Assembly: GCA_963575645.1 (NCBI GenBank)
Contig: OY754464.1
Coordinates: forward strand, 61,540,948 to 61,604,947
Direction: 5' to 3'
Source of the DNA: Xanthostigma xanthostigma
Lineage: Eukaryota > Arthropoda > Insecta > Raphidioptera > Raphidiidae
Length of the DNA: 64,000 nucleotides
In this document: positions 42,091-53,400 of the stretch, one piece after another
How positions within the stretch are numbered: position 1 is the stretch's first letter
How the letters are laid out: every line of letters begins with the position of its first letter
The notes under the pieces: model-generated
Seen by the model: the letters and a program-made list of their open reading frames with translations, nothing else
Database searches by the model: none
What the model was told of the DNA's origin: nothing
Program-made: the position numbers and the translations under genes

Positions 42091-42448
42091 TAAAGGCTAA
42101 TTTACACTTTGTTAAGTAGCAAGTGCAAGCGACAAACAACCACGCACTCGCGGCACTTGCAGCGTCGCCCGAATCACTGTACATTATTTGACATTTTGTT
42201 ATAGTTGGCGCATTGACTTACAAAATTCAGTTGGATCCTCATTAATCACTTCTTGGAAAAGTTTATCATTAGCTTCATACTGAAGATTTCTGCTTATCCA
42301 TTTTATTTGCCATAATCTCTTAGATTTTTGTATTTCAATAACAAACACTTGGGACCTGCAAGAAACACTAAACACTGTGTGAACGAATCATGTTAACTAA
42401 TCACTCGTCCATGCACTTGCTACTTAACAAAGTGTAAATTAGCCTTTA
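42091..42448. mobile_element. MITE with perfect 37-bp terminal inverted repeats
   Basis: TAAAGGCTAATTTACACTTT at the left end continues for 37 bp that are perfectly repeated, inverted, at 42412-42448. The 358-bp element has no ORF. The identical ends suggest a recent insertion. The target duplication is ambiguous (TA or TTAA-like). Confidence 0.85.
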
Positions 42449-43519
42449 AGACGTACCTCAAATTTAAATATCTATGTTTAAAAATATGTGAAAATACTTT
42501 AGTCGTTTTCGCCCGGAACATTTTTCCAATTAATTTTTGACCGCGACTTCATGCGCAATATTTTTGCGCTCGAACATTTCTACGTCACTTTTGCCCTTGA
42601 CTTGAAAATATGCCACTTTTTTCTCTCAGCCTGCCATTTATAAACAAGTCCATCATAACCGAGGAATATACGTATATTGTATTTCCGGAACTTTCGGAGC
42701 TGATTTCATTATACATAGGTTTCCATTATAATTACATTCATTATAGATTGAATCCATTATAATACGCGTTCCTAATATTAAATCCAAATCTTCAAATAAT
42801 TTTTATGTATCTATGTTTCCTGTTGCGGAGTATGTTAGTGTTTTTAAGTTTAAAAAATAAAAATTTAAACCAGATAGCTTGTATCTTAGCTGTTGATGTG
42901 TTGAACAAATCCTCTTTTGTGGATATAAATACATTTTACAGTGCTTGACATAACTAATATATCATTTTAAAATTAATTTTTTAAACCCCTATAAAAGACT
43001 GTTTTCATTCATTATAGCCGTCATAAAAAAAAATCATTAGAAGCCGGGCGCTAATTCGATAATAATTTAATGCAATGGCGGTTCTTCTATAAGCGTTGCA
43101 GAACTGCAGAATGTCGAGAGTACAGCTTCTAATTTTTTTCCTTGTGATTATTATTAATTACATTATATCAATTTGTATTTTACAATTTTGTAAAATTATA
43201 TTTTAACGAACCTTCCTACTATTGTATCTTTTTAAGGTTAAATATATTATTATTATTATGAGAACGAAGAATTCCGTAAAGAATTTTGCATCCACAGCAC
43301 CCAAAACTTCAGGCTCGAAGGAACACTTTTTCGTTGCCTATACTTTTTAATTTCAAGCTCAACCAGTTATATCCATGTTTATTCAATATAATACAACATT
43401 TTGGTTCGGAATTCCTTTTTTTTAATTCCAAACTCGCGATAGGCTGGTATATCAAATACGCCTGTTCTCACTAAAAACTAACCTACCAAACCCGTATATT
43501 TTTCCGATTTTTCATGTAG
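42449..43519. other. Gene-free interval, nothing firm
   Basis: AT-rich DNA. The ORF at 43286-43474 has no domain. It ends at a good acceptor (TTTTTCCGATTTTTCATGTAG) that opens the candidate exon below. Confidence 0.35.
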
Positions 43520-43627
43520 ACTTATTCATGGTTCGCCGAAGAATTTGTCTACCTTAACGGTTCGAATATGTTTAATAGTTCCACCACGAATACCTATAAA
43601 TCAAACAAACACGACGACGAAAGCAAT
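43520..43627 (+). CDS. Candidate internal exon of an unrecognised gene
   Basis: A 36-codon open block bounded by a pyrimidine-rich acceptor ending TAG (43517-43519) and a donor GTAAGA at 43628, with both junctions in phase 0. It encodes TYSWFAEEFVYLNGSNMF and then a Ser/Thr/Asn and Lys/Asp-rich end. It might join a short first exon at 39384-39398 and an exon at 45629-45728, whose phases fit. I recognise no domain. In AT-rich DNA such blocks can arise by chance. Confidence 0.3.
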
Positions 43628-44219
43628 GTAAGACACGAATGACAATCTTATGTCATAATTTTGAACATAATAATAAGTAATGGCCTTTTGAAGCACTTTT
43701 TAAATTCGAAGTAGGGGGCCTCAATTTTAATTCTTGCCCCGAGACCTACGAGGTTCTAGTTAAGGCCCTGCGGAGCAAGTGGAAACTATAACCGCGTCTC
43801 AAACCATGAAATGAGACATAACAGTGACTTTGGATAGTGCGCACGGAGTACCTACACGGAGCGACCCAATAACAAAGGCGTAGATATGAGGGGTAAAGGG
43901 GGTAATTACCCCCCCCCCCAGGACCATGATAATATAAAATGAAACTGAAAATATTACGAATACCTATAACTGAAAACAAAATTTAGACAAGATTGCAACA
44001 GCGTATTTTGTAACATAATTAGTTTGGGTATTAATATTTTGCTTGACAGTTGACACCTTCCTTCGTGAGTATTCTTGTTGAATATTATTGAAACTTAAAA
44101 AATATTGATTTTTTTGCTTTACAACCCCCCTCCCCCCAGAAAAAATATCTACGCTCTTGTCCAATAAGCACGATCTTTTGCATGCGGCAGATTAGTTACT
44201 GATTATTATTATTTTTTTG
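43628..44219. other. Interval with C-rich runs, no gene
   Basis: It contains GGGGTAAAGGGGGTAATTAC followed by a C run at 43909-43919, and a related inverted AATATCTACGCTC near 44147 with C runs. This looks like a small worn inverted repeat. Confidence 0.4.
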
Positions 44220-45290
44220 CTTTTCATTTGGTCAGAGACAGTATGTAGGTATGTAGTATGTACTTATTTTACATAGATTTTGTATAACAGAATTCGTCGA
44301 AACACTTTTTTTATACAGCTTTATATAGAAATAAAATGTATAAATTCAATTTTGTCTAATCCATAGCATACACGGGGATCGTCTGTCTTCGTTTGTTTCA
44401 TACTGTACTATGGGAATTTAAAAATTGCGTATGTTTTGTCTTAAAAAAAAGATTGCATTTGTTCAAAAACGAATGTCATTTCAAATCTTTTGACATTAGT
44501 ATTTTGTGAAATGCAACGCCTTCTGAGTTAACGATTTGAATAACTAATTTTAATTATTAGAACATATTGCTTTGACAGATGCAAACGTCATTTTTGACAT
44601 TTTTTACCATTCCAACACCATGGATGAGCGGAATGAAACCAACTTTTGGGAGGATATTTGATATGCAAATATGAAGAGGCCTATTGTTTTTGAGAGACGT
44701 CGGCGCAAGCGCAAAAGAAATATATATTATAATGTTGTTTTTATAAGATAATAGTATACTTTTCATAACGGCTTATTATTTTGTTTTACAGGAGTTTTGT
44801 AAAATAAATTTTTGAAAAAAATCGGCGCATGCGTAGAAGAAATATATACTATAAGGCTGGTTTTTATATAATAACGGCATACTTTTCATAACTGTTTATT
44901 ATTCTATCTATGTTTACAAAAGTTTTGTAAATTTTTTGGGAAAAATTGGCGCATGCGCAAAAGAAATATATGCAATAAAGTTGTTTTATATAATAATAGT
45001 ATATATTTCATAATGGTTTAAAAGAAAGTTTTGTAAAAAGTTTTAGGGGGAAAGGCGGCGCATGCGCAGAAGAGATATGTGCTATAACATTGTTTTTATA
45101 TAATAATGGTATATTTTTCATAATGGTTTAATATTCTAAAGTTTTGTATTTTTTTTTTTTTGGGAAATCGGCGTATGCGCAACAGAGATATTTGCCATAA
45201 CGTTGTTATTTGATATAATGGTATATTTATCAAAACTTTATATTATTTTATTCTACAAGAAATTTTTGTAAAAAAAGTGTTTATAATATA
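44220..45290 (-). repeat. GCGCATGCGC-family element with an internal minisatellite
   Basis: Reverse copy of the family at 18360-19140 (GCAACGCCTTCTGAGTTAAC at about 44514, CATTCCAACACCATGGATGA at about 44608). From 44698 to 45290 a unit of about 110-125 bp is repeated five times. Each unit has CGGCG(C/T)A(T/A)GCGCA(G/A)AAG near its start and ATAATA(G/A)TATA later. Unit starts are about 44698, 44822, 44946, 45055 and 45168. Confidence 0.75.
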
Positions 45291-45294
45291 AAAA

Positions 45295-45480
45295 CGCCGG
45301 GGTGTATTATGTAAAATTTCACGCCTTGAAATTCTTGAACTACTTGCATACTCCCACTGGTTACATATTATTATAGCGCCTCTCTTGTTTCTTTTACAAA
45401 AGTATTTAAAAAGTACATAGTGTACGGAACCCTTCGTGTGCGAGTCCGACTCACACTTGACCGATTTTATTTTTTTTCCA
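45295..45480 (-). repeat. Repeat termini: CCAGTGGGAGTA edge and an RTE-type tail
   Basis: 45295-45365 is the reverse of 14776-14860. At 45419-45465 ACGGAACCCTTCGTGTGCGA and GTCCGACTCACACTTGACCG match a tail string common to insect RTE-type repeats. Confidence 0.5.
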
Positions 45481-45628
45481 TGCCACACTAATTAGTATAT
45501 TTGCCATAAGGCACTTACACTATTGGCGTCGGTCGGATGGCGGGACCTAGGGGTCGGAGCAAAATTTCTCGGAGTTTCATAACCTCCTAATTTTATTATT
45601 GATATTGGAGAACTTCATTTTTTTACAG

Positions 45629-45728
45629 GTTTTTGAAAATTATATCGATTATTATTACTCAATGAAATGTCGTTCGCATAATCAAATTTTGAATGCATCG
45701 TTCACGTTGTATAACAAATATTATGTAT
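45629..45728 (+). CDS. Candidate internal exon of an unrecognised gene
   Basis: An open block after the acceptor TTCATTTTTTTACAG and before the donor GTAAGT; incoming phase 0, outgoing phase 1. It encodes VFENYIDYYYSMKCRSHNQI and NASFTLYNKYYV. The phase fits the candidate exon at 43520-43627. No domain is recognised; the Tyr/Asn richness may simply reflect AT-rich DNA. Confidence 0.25.
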
Positions 45729-45975
45729 GTAAGTGGTCTTATTTTAGTATACAAAATAGAAAAAAAGTATTGAACTTGTTTCCCATTCAATGCATCTGTC
45801 TGTTTATTTTTCTATTTCTGCTCCACGTTATCTAATGCAGTCACGAAGTTTACAGCAAATACAGTCTTAACTCTTTTATTTCAATGACTATCAAACTTCA
45901 CAACTTCAGCCGTACAGAAGTTTGCATCTGATGCATCGATTGTGAAAACTGTTGTTCAAAAGATAATTCGTTTTC

Positions 45976-46350
45976 AGGGTTCCGTACATCCGATGAAAAA
46001 ACGGAACCCTTATAGGAACACTCTCGTGTCTGTCTGTCTGCATGTCTGTCGCAATTTATTTTCTTAGAATCTATTGGACGAAAAAAATTGAAATTTGGTA
46101 CATAATATATAGATATGGATAATGAAACCTTCCTGAAGTTAGATTTCCTGAAAGTTTGGAATGATTCGGCCCAATAAATTTTGAGAAATCTCAAAAATAC
46201 AAGTTTCAAAAATTTTTATTTATTTGTTTTTTTGGAATACATATTTTCTAAACTACCATACCTATTAATTCTAAAATCGAATCAGGTCTTCTCCTTAACA
46301 AACTGCGTCGATTTTCGCAAACCGCTTCAAAATCGGTTTATTTTTTTTCT
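45976..46350 (-). repeat. GGGAAGTT-family fragment next to an RTE-type edge
   Basis: 46060-46350 repeats (reversed) the stretch found at 54150-54290 and 63050-63180, with TTTTGAGAAATCTCAAAAAT and AACAAACTGCGTCGATTTTC. 45976-46052 carries CGGAACCCTTATAGGAACAC and a TCTGTCTG run, an RTE-type repeat head. Confidence 0.55.
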
Positions 46351-46363
46351 GTAGTAGGTATAC

Positions 46364-46542
46364 TTATGGTAAACCTTCTTGTGTGGGGCTTGGAAAGATA
46401 TATCCTTCATCTGGTAGTGCTGATTGGGGTATATATTTCTCACAAAGACGACGTACTTCATCAGGTATTGTATGTTTTTGTGGTAAAGTTGGCCGGTAGA
46501 TATTTCCGGGAAGTGGATGTCGTGTATCCATTAAATTTGGCT
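46364..46542 (-). CDS. Terminal coding exon of an orphan protein, copy A
   Basis: Acceptor CCCAAAACTTACAG is followed by 179 nt open to a TAA at 46364-46366 (59 aa counting the split first codon). The peptide begins EPNLMDTRHPLPGNIYRPTL and continues with HTIPDEVRRLCEKYIPQSAL and GYIFPSPTQEGLP. It is paralogous to the exon at 59440-59618; both are exactly 179 nt with stops at the same length, although copy A has a 9-nt in-frame insertion and different C-terminal residues. Retained frame despite the indel argues for coding on this strand. The upstream exons are not found and I do not recognise the family. Confidence 0.5.
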
Positions 46543-46889
46543 CTGTAAGTTTTGGGAAGATATTAATCCTTCATTATTTACAAAGTCATTCGTTTGGTTT
46601 GATAAAGGTTTATAAATGCTATCTTAAAAATTTCTAAAAAAGCTAGAATAACTAAAAAATTGCTAAATTTTTGATCATGGATTTCACGTTGCCATTCCGA
46701 ATTCATTTCGGATTTAATTTTTTATTAGAATAAGTTCAAGAGGCCGATTATGAGAACTAATATTAGAAGGCTGTAACCTGGTGTGGCATTGTTTAGTATG
46801 ATATTAATATAATAATAATTAATTCATTTCAGATGATGTATAAATATAGATAGATAAATAGATAGATAGATATTACTTCATTTAAAATT

Positions 46890-47660
46890 CCAACGGAATA
46901 TAATAGCGTCTTTATTAAAATTTACATTATTATTTAATATTGACAACCTTAATTGAATACAAAGAGCCAATAATTAATCGTTTTTTTCAATTCACTCTTA
47001 CATTTGTGATATGGCAGACTGCAGAGTGGTTTATCCATTCCGGTAGGATAATATTCATTCGCATTGCCGCAAGTTCAGGGCTGTTATACAATAATAAGGG
47101 ATTACATTTAGGTGTAATTAATTTATTATAACGGGTTTGATAACTGTTTTAGAACTGAAAAAGGAAAATCTATTTTTATGTTTTTGTATATTATAATATG
47201 CAGCACAAGGAGGAGTAAATGTATATTGAAGACAATTACGATGCATTTTCCGCAAAGCAAAAAGGGAATTTGCTAGTCTAGAGCTTAAATTAGAAATATC
47301 CTGAGTTCAGTTAAGGGTGTCGGAAATAGTTACAGCTAAAAAATAAAATAATGTGTTTTTGTAATGGGATATTGCTGGCAAATAAAGTCAGATTGACATC
47401 TTAGTTTCCCTGAGAGGTATGGGAAATCATTCATGGCACCAAGATGAAAATTATACCATAGATGATTGTACTTTACTTTGAAATTCGGGTGGATTACTGG
47501 CAACTAATATAAAGCAGGTATATCATCATCATACATAACTAAGCGACCACAAGTCCCGCAAGAGGACAATTCATATAAAATAAATAATATTGGGTCTAAC
47601 CCCCCCCCCTCGAAGAACGCCAGTTTTAATATGTTTTGGCTTAGATTTTAAGCTAGCAAT
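46890..47660 (-). pseudogene. Decayed LINE fragment with reverse-transcriptase motifs, only in unit A
   Basis: On the minus strand from about 47635, GVLRGGGLDPILFILYEL resembles the motif with consensus GVPQGSVLGPLLF, and LVMYDDDIPALY about 15 residues on resembles the YADD region. Further down comes RMNIILPEWINHSAVCHI. Stops and frameshifts abound. Unit B has no equivalent, so it was inserted after the duplication or lost from B. Confidence 0.5.
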
Positions 47661-48147
47661 GCTCACGATCACTGAGATAATATACTTGTTTATACCCTTA
47701 CTGTCTTATGTACCTATATCATGGGATTACTGTTTTAATGTTATAAATGTTAAACAATAAAAAACTTGTTCAAGTGCAAGCTATACTTGCACAATTAGTG
47801 TTCTGTGCCATCAGCCTGTCAGGTGTGTGTTATATAGCCAAATTTTAACTCAGCAGTTATAAAGAAATAAACAATTAAACTGTTTTTAACAATTAAATGG
47901 GCTAGAATTTTCAAATCCTAATAATAAAGAGCAAATTAAAAAAACAACTAAGGATATATTAATACATCATGATATGCATTGTTAAATGTGTGTTTCAATA
48001 AACTTTCATGGATAAATCGAAAAAATAAAAAAATAATTTGCTTACAACGATATATTGCACATATTTTTTGTATTCTCTCTAAGCTTTCAACTTAAAAAAA
48101 GATTTTAAACACAATAGAGAATAAATAAAAAAACAAACAAAAATGTA
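47661..48147. other. Interval in unit A, nothing recognised
   Basis: AT-rich sequence between the LINE fragment and the SINE. Only 48078 onward is shared with unit B. Confidence 0.4.
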
Positions 48148-48224
48148 CCTTCACCCAGCATTGGGCTCGACGCAGTACCTCGAGATTGTGAGTCTAGAGG
48201 TATACCACTGAGCTACGCATCGGT
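48148..48224 (-). repeat. tRNA-derived SINE head, unit A
   Basis: On the minus strand: GATGCGTAGCTCAGTGGTAT is box-A-like and GCGTCGAGCCC is a worn box B. The paralogue at 59937-60014 keeps GTTCGAGCCC. It is part of the duplicated block, so the pair is one insertion duplicated. Confidence 0.65.
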
Positions 48225-48749
48225 ATTTGACATGACATTGCAGCATAGCATTTGAATTTATTCGTAAATTTGAAATTAGTGATAATTAAATTGTTTACAA
48301 CCATAAATCGCGCTAGAATTCTTCAATCCTGATAATAATTTACACCCAATTCTCAATGTTCATGATTTTTTTCAAATTTTTCTCAGTGATCAATTAGAAT
48401 TTAAGTCAAGAACACAACAGTTTTTAAACGTTTTTTTCCCGCAAAATGCTTACAAAAATATAGGTATATTAATTATTTTGTTGAATCTATGCTTCAATAA
48501 GCTTTCAATTGACACACTACTCGACACCATTGAAAAATTTCCCATTTAATCTCCTGAAATTAGCTCCTTTACCAGAATTCAAATTCAATTTTTTATACTT
48601 CACGTCTGTGATTGAGCCACCACACTCTATCTCTGTGCTTAGCTTCAAATTTTTAAGTCAAATCGTTTCAGTTAAAAATTCGGAAAGACGGACGGACGGA
48701 CATCGAAGTGATTCCATGTGAGTTTCGTTTGCACGGATCATTAAAAATA

Positions 48750-49720
48750 AAAAAACTAGGTTACAAAGATAGTGGAGTAGATTGGGAAAAAAAAGCCTTG
48801 AATCCGGTGTGTCTCGAATCGAAAAATGTTTCCTACAAAAACCGCACAGTCAAGCTCCCCCGACATTTTGATATAGTTTGTGACCGCATCTCGGAGGAAG
48901 CGGCGGGGGATATGCCGCTTTAAAGTTCCGGAAAACCAGTTTTTGCCCCATACTATCTCTTATGTTATTCAATTGAATTTTGCTGCGTAGCTAAGGAAAA
49001 GTAATTTTGACGACATAAGAGACAGACAGTTTATGTAACAATACTTTATTTCGCCCATCAGCAGTTGAGTTTGAGAAAAAAAAATTTACTTGTCACATAA
49101 AAGTAGATAAAATAATGAAAAAAATGGCGTCTGGTTTAGGTCGATACGTCAATTAGAACCAAAGTAATTCTACACTGTAACTAGTATTAAAGAATAAAGT
49201 ATGCTATTATTATTATTATTATTATTGTTATTATTATTGGAGATTTAAAAAAATTCGTTTTCCCTCTCTCCTGCCGGTTCTAATTGACCCACCGCGTCCA
49301 GATTCCGGTGCAAAGAAAGGGTCTTTAGTACCTTTGCTATAAAAAGAAAATTAAGCTCCTAGCTGCAATGGTATTTTAAAAAATGGCATTCAATTTTTCA
49401 AAATTTCGCGCACTAAAAGGGCGATATCTCGCGAACGGGTTGTCTGATCAGACCTGGTCTGGAACGAGTTTACGCGGATTCTTTTTCTCTACCACTTTTT
49501 TGGAACATTTTTTTCCCTTGATAATATAGGCTGACTTATGGGGCAAAAACGGGTTTTCCGGAACTTAAATGCGGTATATCCCTCGCCGCCCCCTCCGACA
49601 TGCGGTCACAAACTATACCAAAATGTCGGAGGAGCTCTACTCTACAGTTTTTGTAGGAAACATTTTTCGATTCGAGACACACCGGTTTAAAATTCCCAAT
49701 CCACTCCACTAAGAGTCGAT
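48750..49720. repeat. Inverted pair with about 200-bp arms
   Basis: 48750-48950 and 49535-49720 are inverted copies, sharing TTTTTGTAGGAAACATTTTT, ATTTTGGTATAGTTTGTGAC and GGATATACCGC-type strings. The right arm and the spacer from 49028 are also in unit B; the left arm is not, so it arose or was lost after the duplication. Confidence 0.65.
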
Positions 49721-49769
49721 ATGTTTCTAAAGTTTTAAATGTCAAATAAACTATAATTTAATAATAAGA

Positions 49770-49860
49770 AAATTCGCAGGATTGTGGACCAAAATATTAG
49801 ATTTATTTAGTGTACGACGTTTCGTATATAGATTTGCACTTTTTCGAGTACGTACAGAAA
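49770..49860 (-). repeat. Hammerhead-like repeat segment, unit A
   Basis: On the minus strand: ATAYACGAAACGTCGTACAC, preceded by TCGAAAAAGTGCAAATC and followed by a GTCCACAATCCTGCGAA string. The same block is at 60800-60890 and, as both arms of a palindrome, at 53469-53629. Confidence 0.5.
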
Positions 49861-50427
49861 TATCAAAACATTAATTATAATTTAATAATTACCAGCCAAA
49901 GAGCCATATTCACTGATGACATAACATATTACACTAACAATAAGTAAAGAACGCATTTTGGCTATGATAGTTACAGTAGGAACACGCTTTCTTTTATAGC
50001 ATTATAAAAACCATAAAACTATTTTATTGGTGAGAAATTAGTTTGTAGATATTTTATTACAAATTGCTACACAGAAATAAATCACTGATACTATATATAA
50101 TACAGTCGAATTCAAAAAATTATTTCTAAATAGAGCAGATTTCCGTACCATGAAAAAAATCCAGCCAATTGGGCGACGGGACCATTCCAACTTGAAAATG
50201 TTGACATTTGATCGAAGAATCTCGTTAGAGATTCTTTTCTGTGCTAAATGCCGACGTATCTCTAACGTATTCTTATACATTGATTTTGCCTAGCTCCCAT
50301 ATAACGCCGTGTATATGAGACGAGTTTCCAAGTTTTATAGTTCTGTGACCACGTGACTTTCATAGGACCGATTTTTCGTATCACCCATATATACTTCTGT
50401 ACCACAATAACAGCTTACACTGCGTGT

Positions 50428-50510
50428 GTGCCCGTGGACTAACGGTTACGACGTTAGACTAGTAATAACACTAATAACAGGGTCTCGGGTTCGATTCCCG
50501 CCGGCATCAT
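50428..50510 (+). repeat. tRNA-derived SINE head
   Basis: GTGGACTAACGGTTACGACG serves as box A and GGTTCGATTCCCGCC as an intact box B, with acceptor-like GCC at both ends. A T-rich, low-complexity tail follows (50516-50720). The anticodon arm is not convincing. Confidence 0.65.
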
Positions 50511-50515
50511 TGGAT

Positions 50516-51065
50516 ATATTTTTTTTTCTACTCCATTTTATTTCCACTTGATCTTTATATATAATCATATTTTTTATTTTTATTTTTTTTTAATTTTAAA
50601 TTTTTTTTTATATTTTTAATTGTTTTTTTTATTTTTAATTTATTTTCTCAATTTTTTTCTCATATACATATTTTTATTTCATTTTTAATTTTTAATTTTT
50701 TTTCTTGTTTTTTGAAAAATACACTTTCGTCAAATTTTTTATTAAAAAATAACAAAATATATGATTGAAGTTAGATTTAAATAATTTAATTTATTAAAAA
50801 ACATATTCATCATAAAAAGTGCAACAAAAATTAAAAAGAGGAAAGTTTTCAAAGTGAAACTTCTTTTTTAATGCAAAATAAGTATTTTACAAATGATATG
50901 AAAAAATTTTTGTATTTTTAATGGTTGGTCTTGTTCATTGATTTTTTTTCATGCCTTCAAAATTGGCCTTCATGGAATCTGTGGCCTCTTAATTCTAAAA
51001 ATGCACATATGTTTATTTTTTGGAAAAATAAAAATAATGTCTCACACTTTGGAAAAAGACGTGAA
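50516..51065. other. Low-complexity T-rich interval
   Basis: 50516-50720 is mostly T/A and looks like a SINE tail or expanded microsatellite. The rest is AT-rich without coding evidence. Confidence 0.5.
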
Positions 51066-51620
51066 ATCTTAAAAAAAAACTTCGGAGAAGTAAAAACTTC
51101 GTTCTGTGCTAAATTCAAAAACTTGAGGCGACTGAATCTCAGAATTATAACTTAAAAAAAAAGAATTTCTAGGCAGACAAGAAATTGAAATCAAGCTCGA
51201 AATTCTGTGCCTAAGACGTCGAAAAAAAAAAGAATTTTGAGGCAGACAAGGAATTGAAATCCAACTTCGAAATTCTGTGCTTATAAAAGCTACAAGAGCA
51301 ACAGCAAAAAAATGCAAAGACGGTGTTCGCATAACTCCTTTAGTTACCACTAAAAAAACGCCGTCTGTGCACTTTTTTTTGCTGCTGCTCTTGTAGCTTT
51401 TATAAGGACAGAATTTCGAAGTTGGATTTCAATTCCTTGTCTGCCTCAAAATTCTTTTTTTTTTCGACGTCTTAGGCACAGAATTTCGAGCTTGATTTCA
51501 ATTTCTTGTCTGCCTAGAAATTCTTTTTTTTTAAGTTATAATTCTGAGATTCAGTCGCCTCAAGTTTTTGAATTTAGCACAGAACGAAGTTTTTACTTCT
51601 CCGAAGTTTTTTTTTAAGAT
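51066..51620. repeat. Near-perfect long hairpin, about 260-bp arms
   Basis: 51066 to about 51330 is almost identical, inverted, to about 51363-51620, with only about 35 bp between. Shared landmarks are CTTCGGAGAAGTAAAAACTT, CAGACAAGGAATTGAAATCC and GCTACAAGAGCAACAGCA. Each arm also contains a direct repeat of about 65 bp (GGCAGACAAG-AATTGAAATC-CGAAATTCTGTGC). No terminal ORF. It is absent from unit B. Confidence 0.9.
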
Positions 51621-52625
51621 ATAATATACTTAATAATGAAAATAATATTTCTGATATATTTCTAGTATTTAATATTATATTTGCTATTCGTTGGAATGGT
51701 TACCTACATAATATGTTCCACGTCATGTAAAAATTAATCTAAGCATGCTTAACTAGTTTATTTCTGACAGATCTACAAAACAAAAGAAAAGTTGATTTTT
51801 TTATTTTCAAAATATTTCCGGTTATATAAAGTTTAGGTCTGAAATTGATCTAATAAGTGCCTCTCCTCTGCTAATTTAGCTATAGGCGCTTTGTGCAGAT
51901 TTATATTCAATTTATACGTCATATCCATACAAATATCTCAAAAACAAGTAAAGCTGTCAGAAACATGTATACAAATGTTGTAAAGGTTGAAATTCTGAGT
52001 AAAATGGGTATCCACGCTTTATATTTTTATTAAACATTAAAACCACAATACTATTTAAATCAAGCGCCCTGAGTCCAATTATTATAAATGTCGTTTTTCT
52101 CAGTTTTTTTCTCAACACCTACGGGTTCTAGCAAAAAAGCACGTTATGTACAAAATTAAAGTAAATAAAATTTCCCACCACGAAAACATAAAACATATTA
52201 TTCAAAGCGGCTACCCTACACAAGAAATTTTATCAAAATAGTACCTTTTAATTAAAAAAGGAAACACTTGATGCGAAGAGTGCTCAATAAAAAATAAATT
52301 TCACTGTAGGGATTGTAGAAAATATCAATATCAAGTTCTAAAAGTTTGTTCACGCTCACCGAAAAGCTCTAATATTTTACTCAGAATTTCAATCTCTACA
52401 ACATTTAAAAAGACGATGTCTCTGATAGCGTTGGTTACTTTTTAGATATTGTTATATTGTTTTTTGAGTATAAATCTACAAAGCTCACCTAAATGAGGGG
52501 GAAAACTTAGTATGATTATTTCAGACCTAAGCTGAAGGTATTAAAATTATTTCCAGCTTTCCTCTAATTAACTCTGAGTAAGGGTTGCTTTCACTCTCCT
52601 ACCAGTGGCCTATATTATAAAAAAA

Positions 52626-53189
52626 TTGGTTGTCTGTAAAGTCGGTTTACGGACGATAGTTTTACGTGGTAACGTATTCCGTAATACATAACCTAAACCT
52701 CCCAAAATTTGGTTTCAATCCGCTTATCCTTGGTGTCGGAATGATACGAAATGTCAAAAGTGACGTTTGCAACTGTCAAAGTATTATGTTCTAATAATAA
52801 TTAGTTATTCCAATACTTAACTTAGAAGGCGTTGCATTTCACAAAATACTAATGTCAAAAAATTGAATTAAACATTAGAAATGCAGCCGTTTTCATGTTG
52901 CATTTATACAGCTATTTTTCTATATAAATTTGTATAAAAAAACTGTTTAGGCAAATTCTGTTATACGAAATCTATGTAAAATGTTCTCCTCTTTCGTTTA
53001 AGACTGGTTTCAAACCGATCTGATTTAAATTGAGCGAGAAATTAGCAAAAAGCACGCACAGGGTCAGGCGGAACGTTACGCGTTACGAACGTTAGGATTT
53101 AGGAACGTTACACTTTTTCGTGCATGCAGCCGGTGTTTTATCAATTTATAAGATTGGTGATTCATCAATTTATAAGACGTTATCACGTC
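52626..53189 (+). mobile_element. TTGGTTGTCTG-family MITE with a nested repeat
   Basis: Left end TTGGTTGTCTGTAAAGTCGG and right end GACGTTATCACGTC are intact. Between about 52697 and 53045 a GCGCATGCGC-family fragment (CTCCCAAAATTTGGTTTCAA to TTAAATTGAGCGAG) replaces the usual interior. Unit B lacks the whole insertion. Confidence 0.75.
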
Positions 53190-53400
53190 AAAAAAAAAAC
53201 ACAACCAGTAAAAATACTAGAATTAGCATAGGTTCCCATATGACTCTCCATTCCCCAGGTTCTAATTCGAGAACTCGTAAAGGTATCAGTTGGATTTTCC
53301 ATTTATAATTACAAAAAATAATAAAATAAAAGATTGAATTATTTGACTTTTGAATTTAAAAAAATTTGAAAAGAAGTTTGACCCTGCAGGCCATCCCTGT

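Noticed and set aside
46366-46548. Plus-strand ORF over the orphan exon (and the matching one at 59430-59624)
   Set aside because: The 9-nt indel and the shared acceptor and stop make better sense on the minus strand, and the plus-strand translation is hydrophobic shadow sequence.
50428-50510. tRNA gene
   Set aside because: Both Pol III boxes are present, but the anticodon arm is not convincing and a low-complexity tail follows, as in SINEs.
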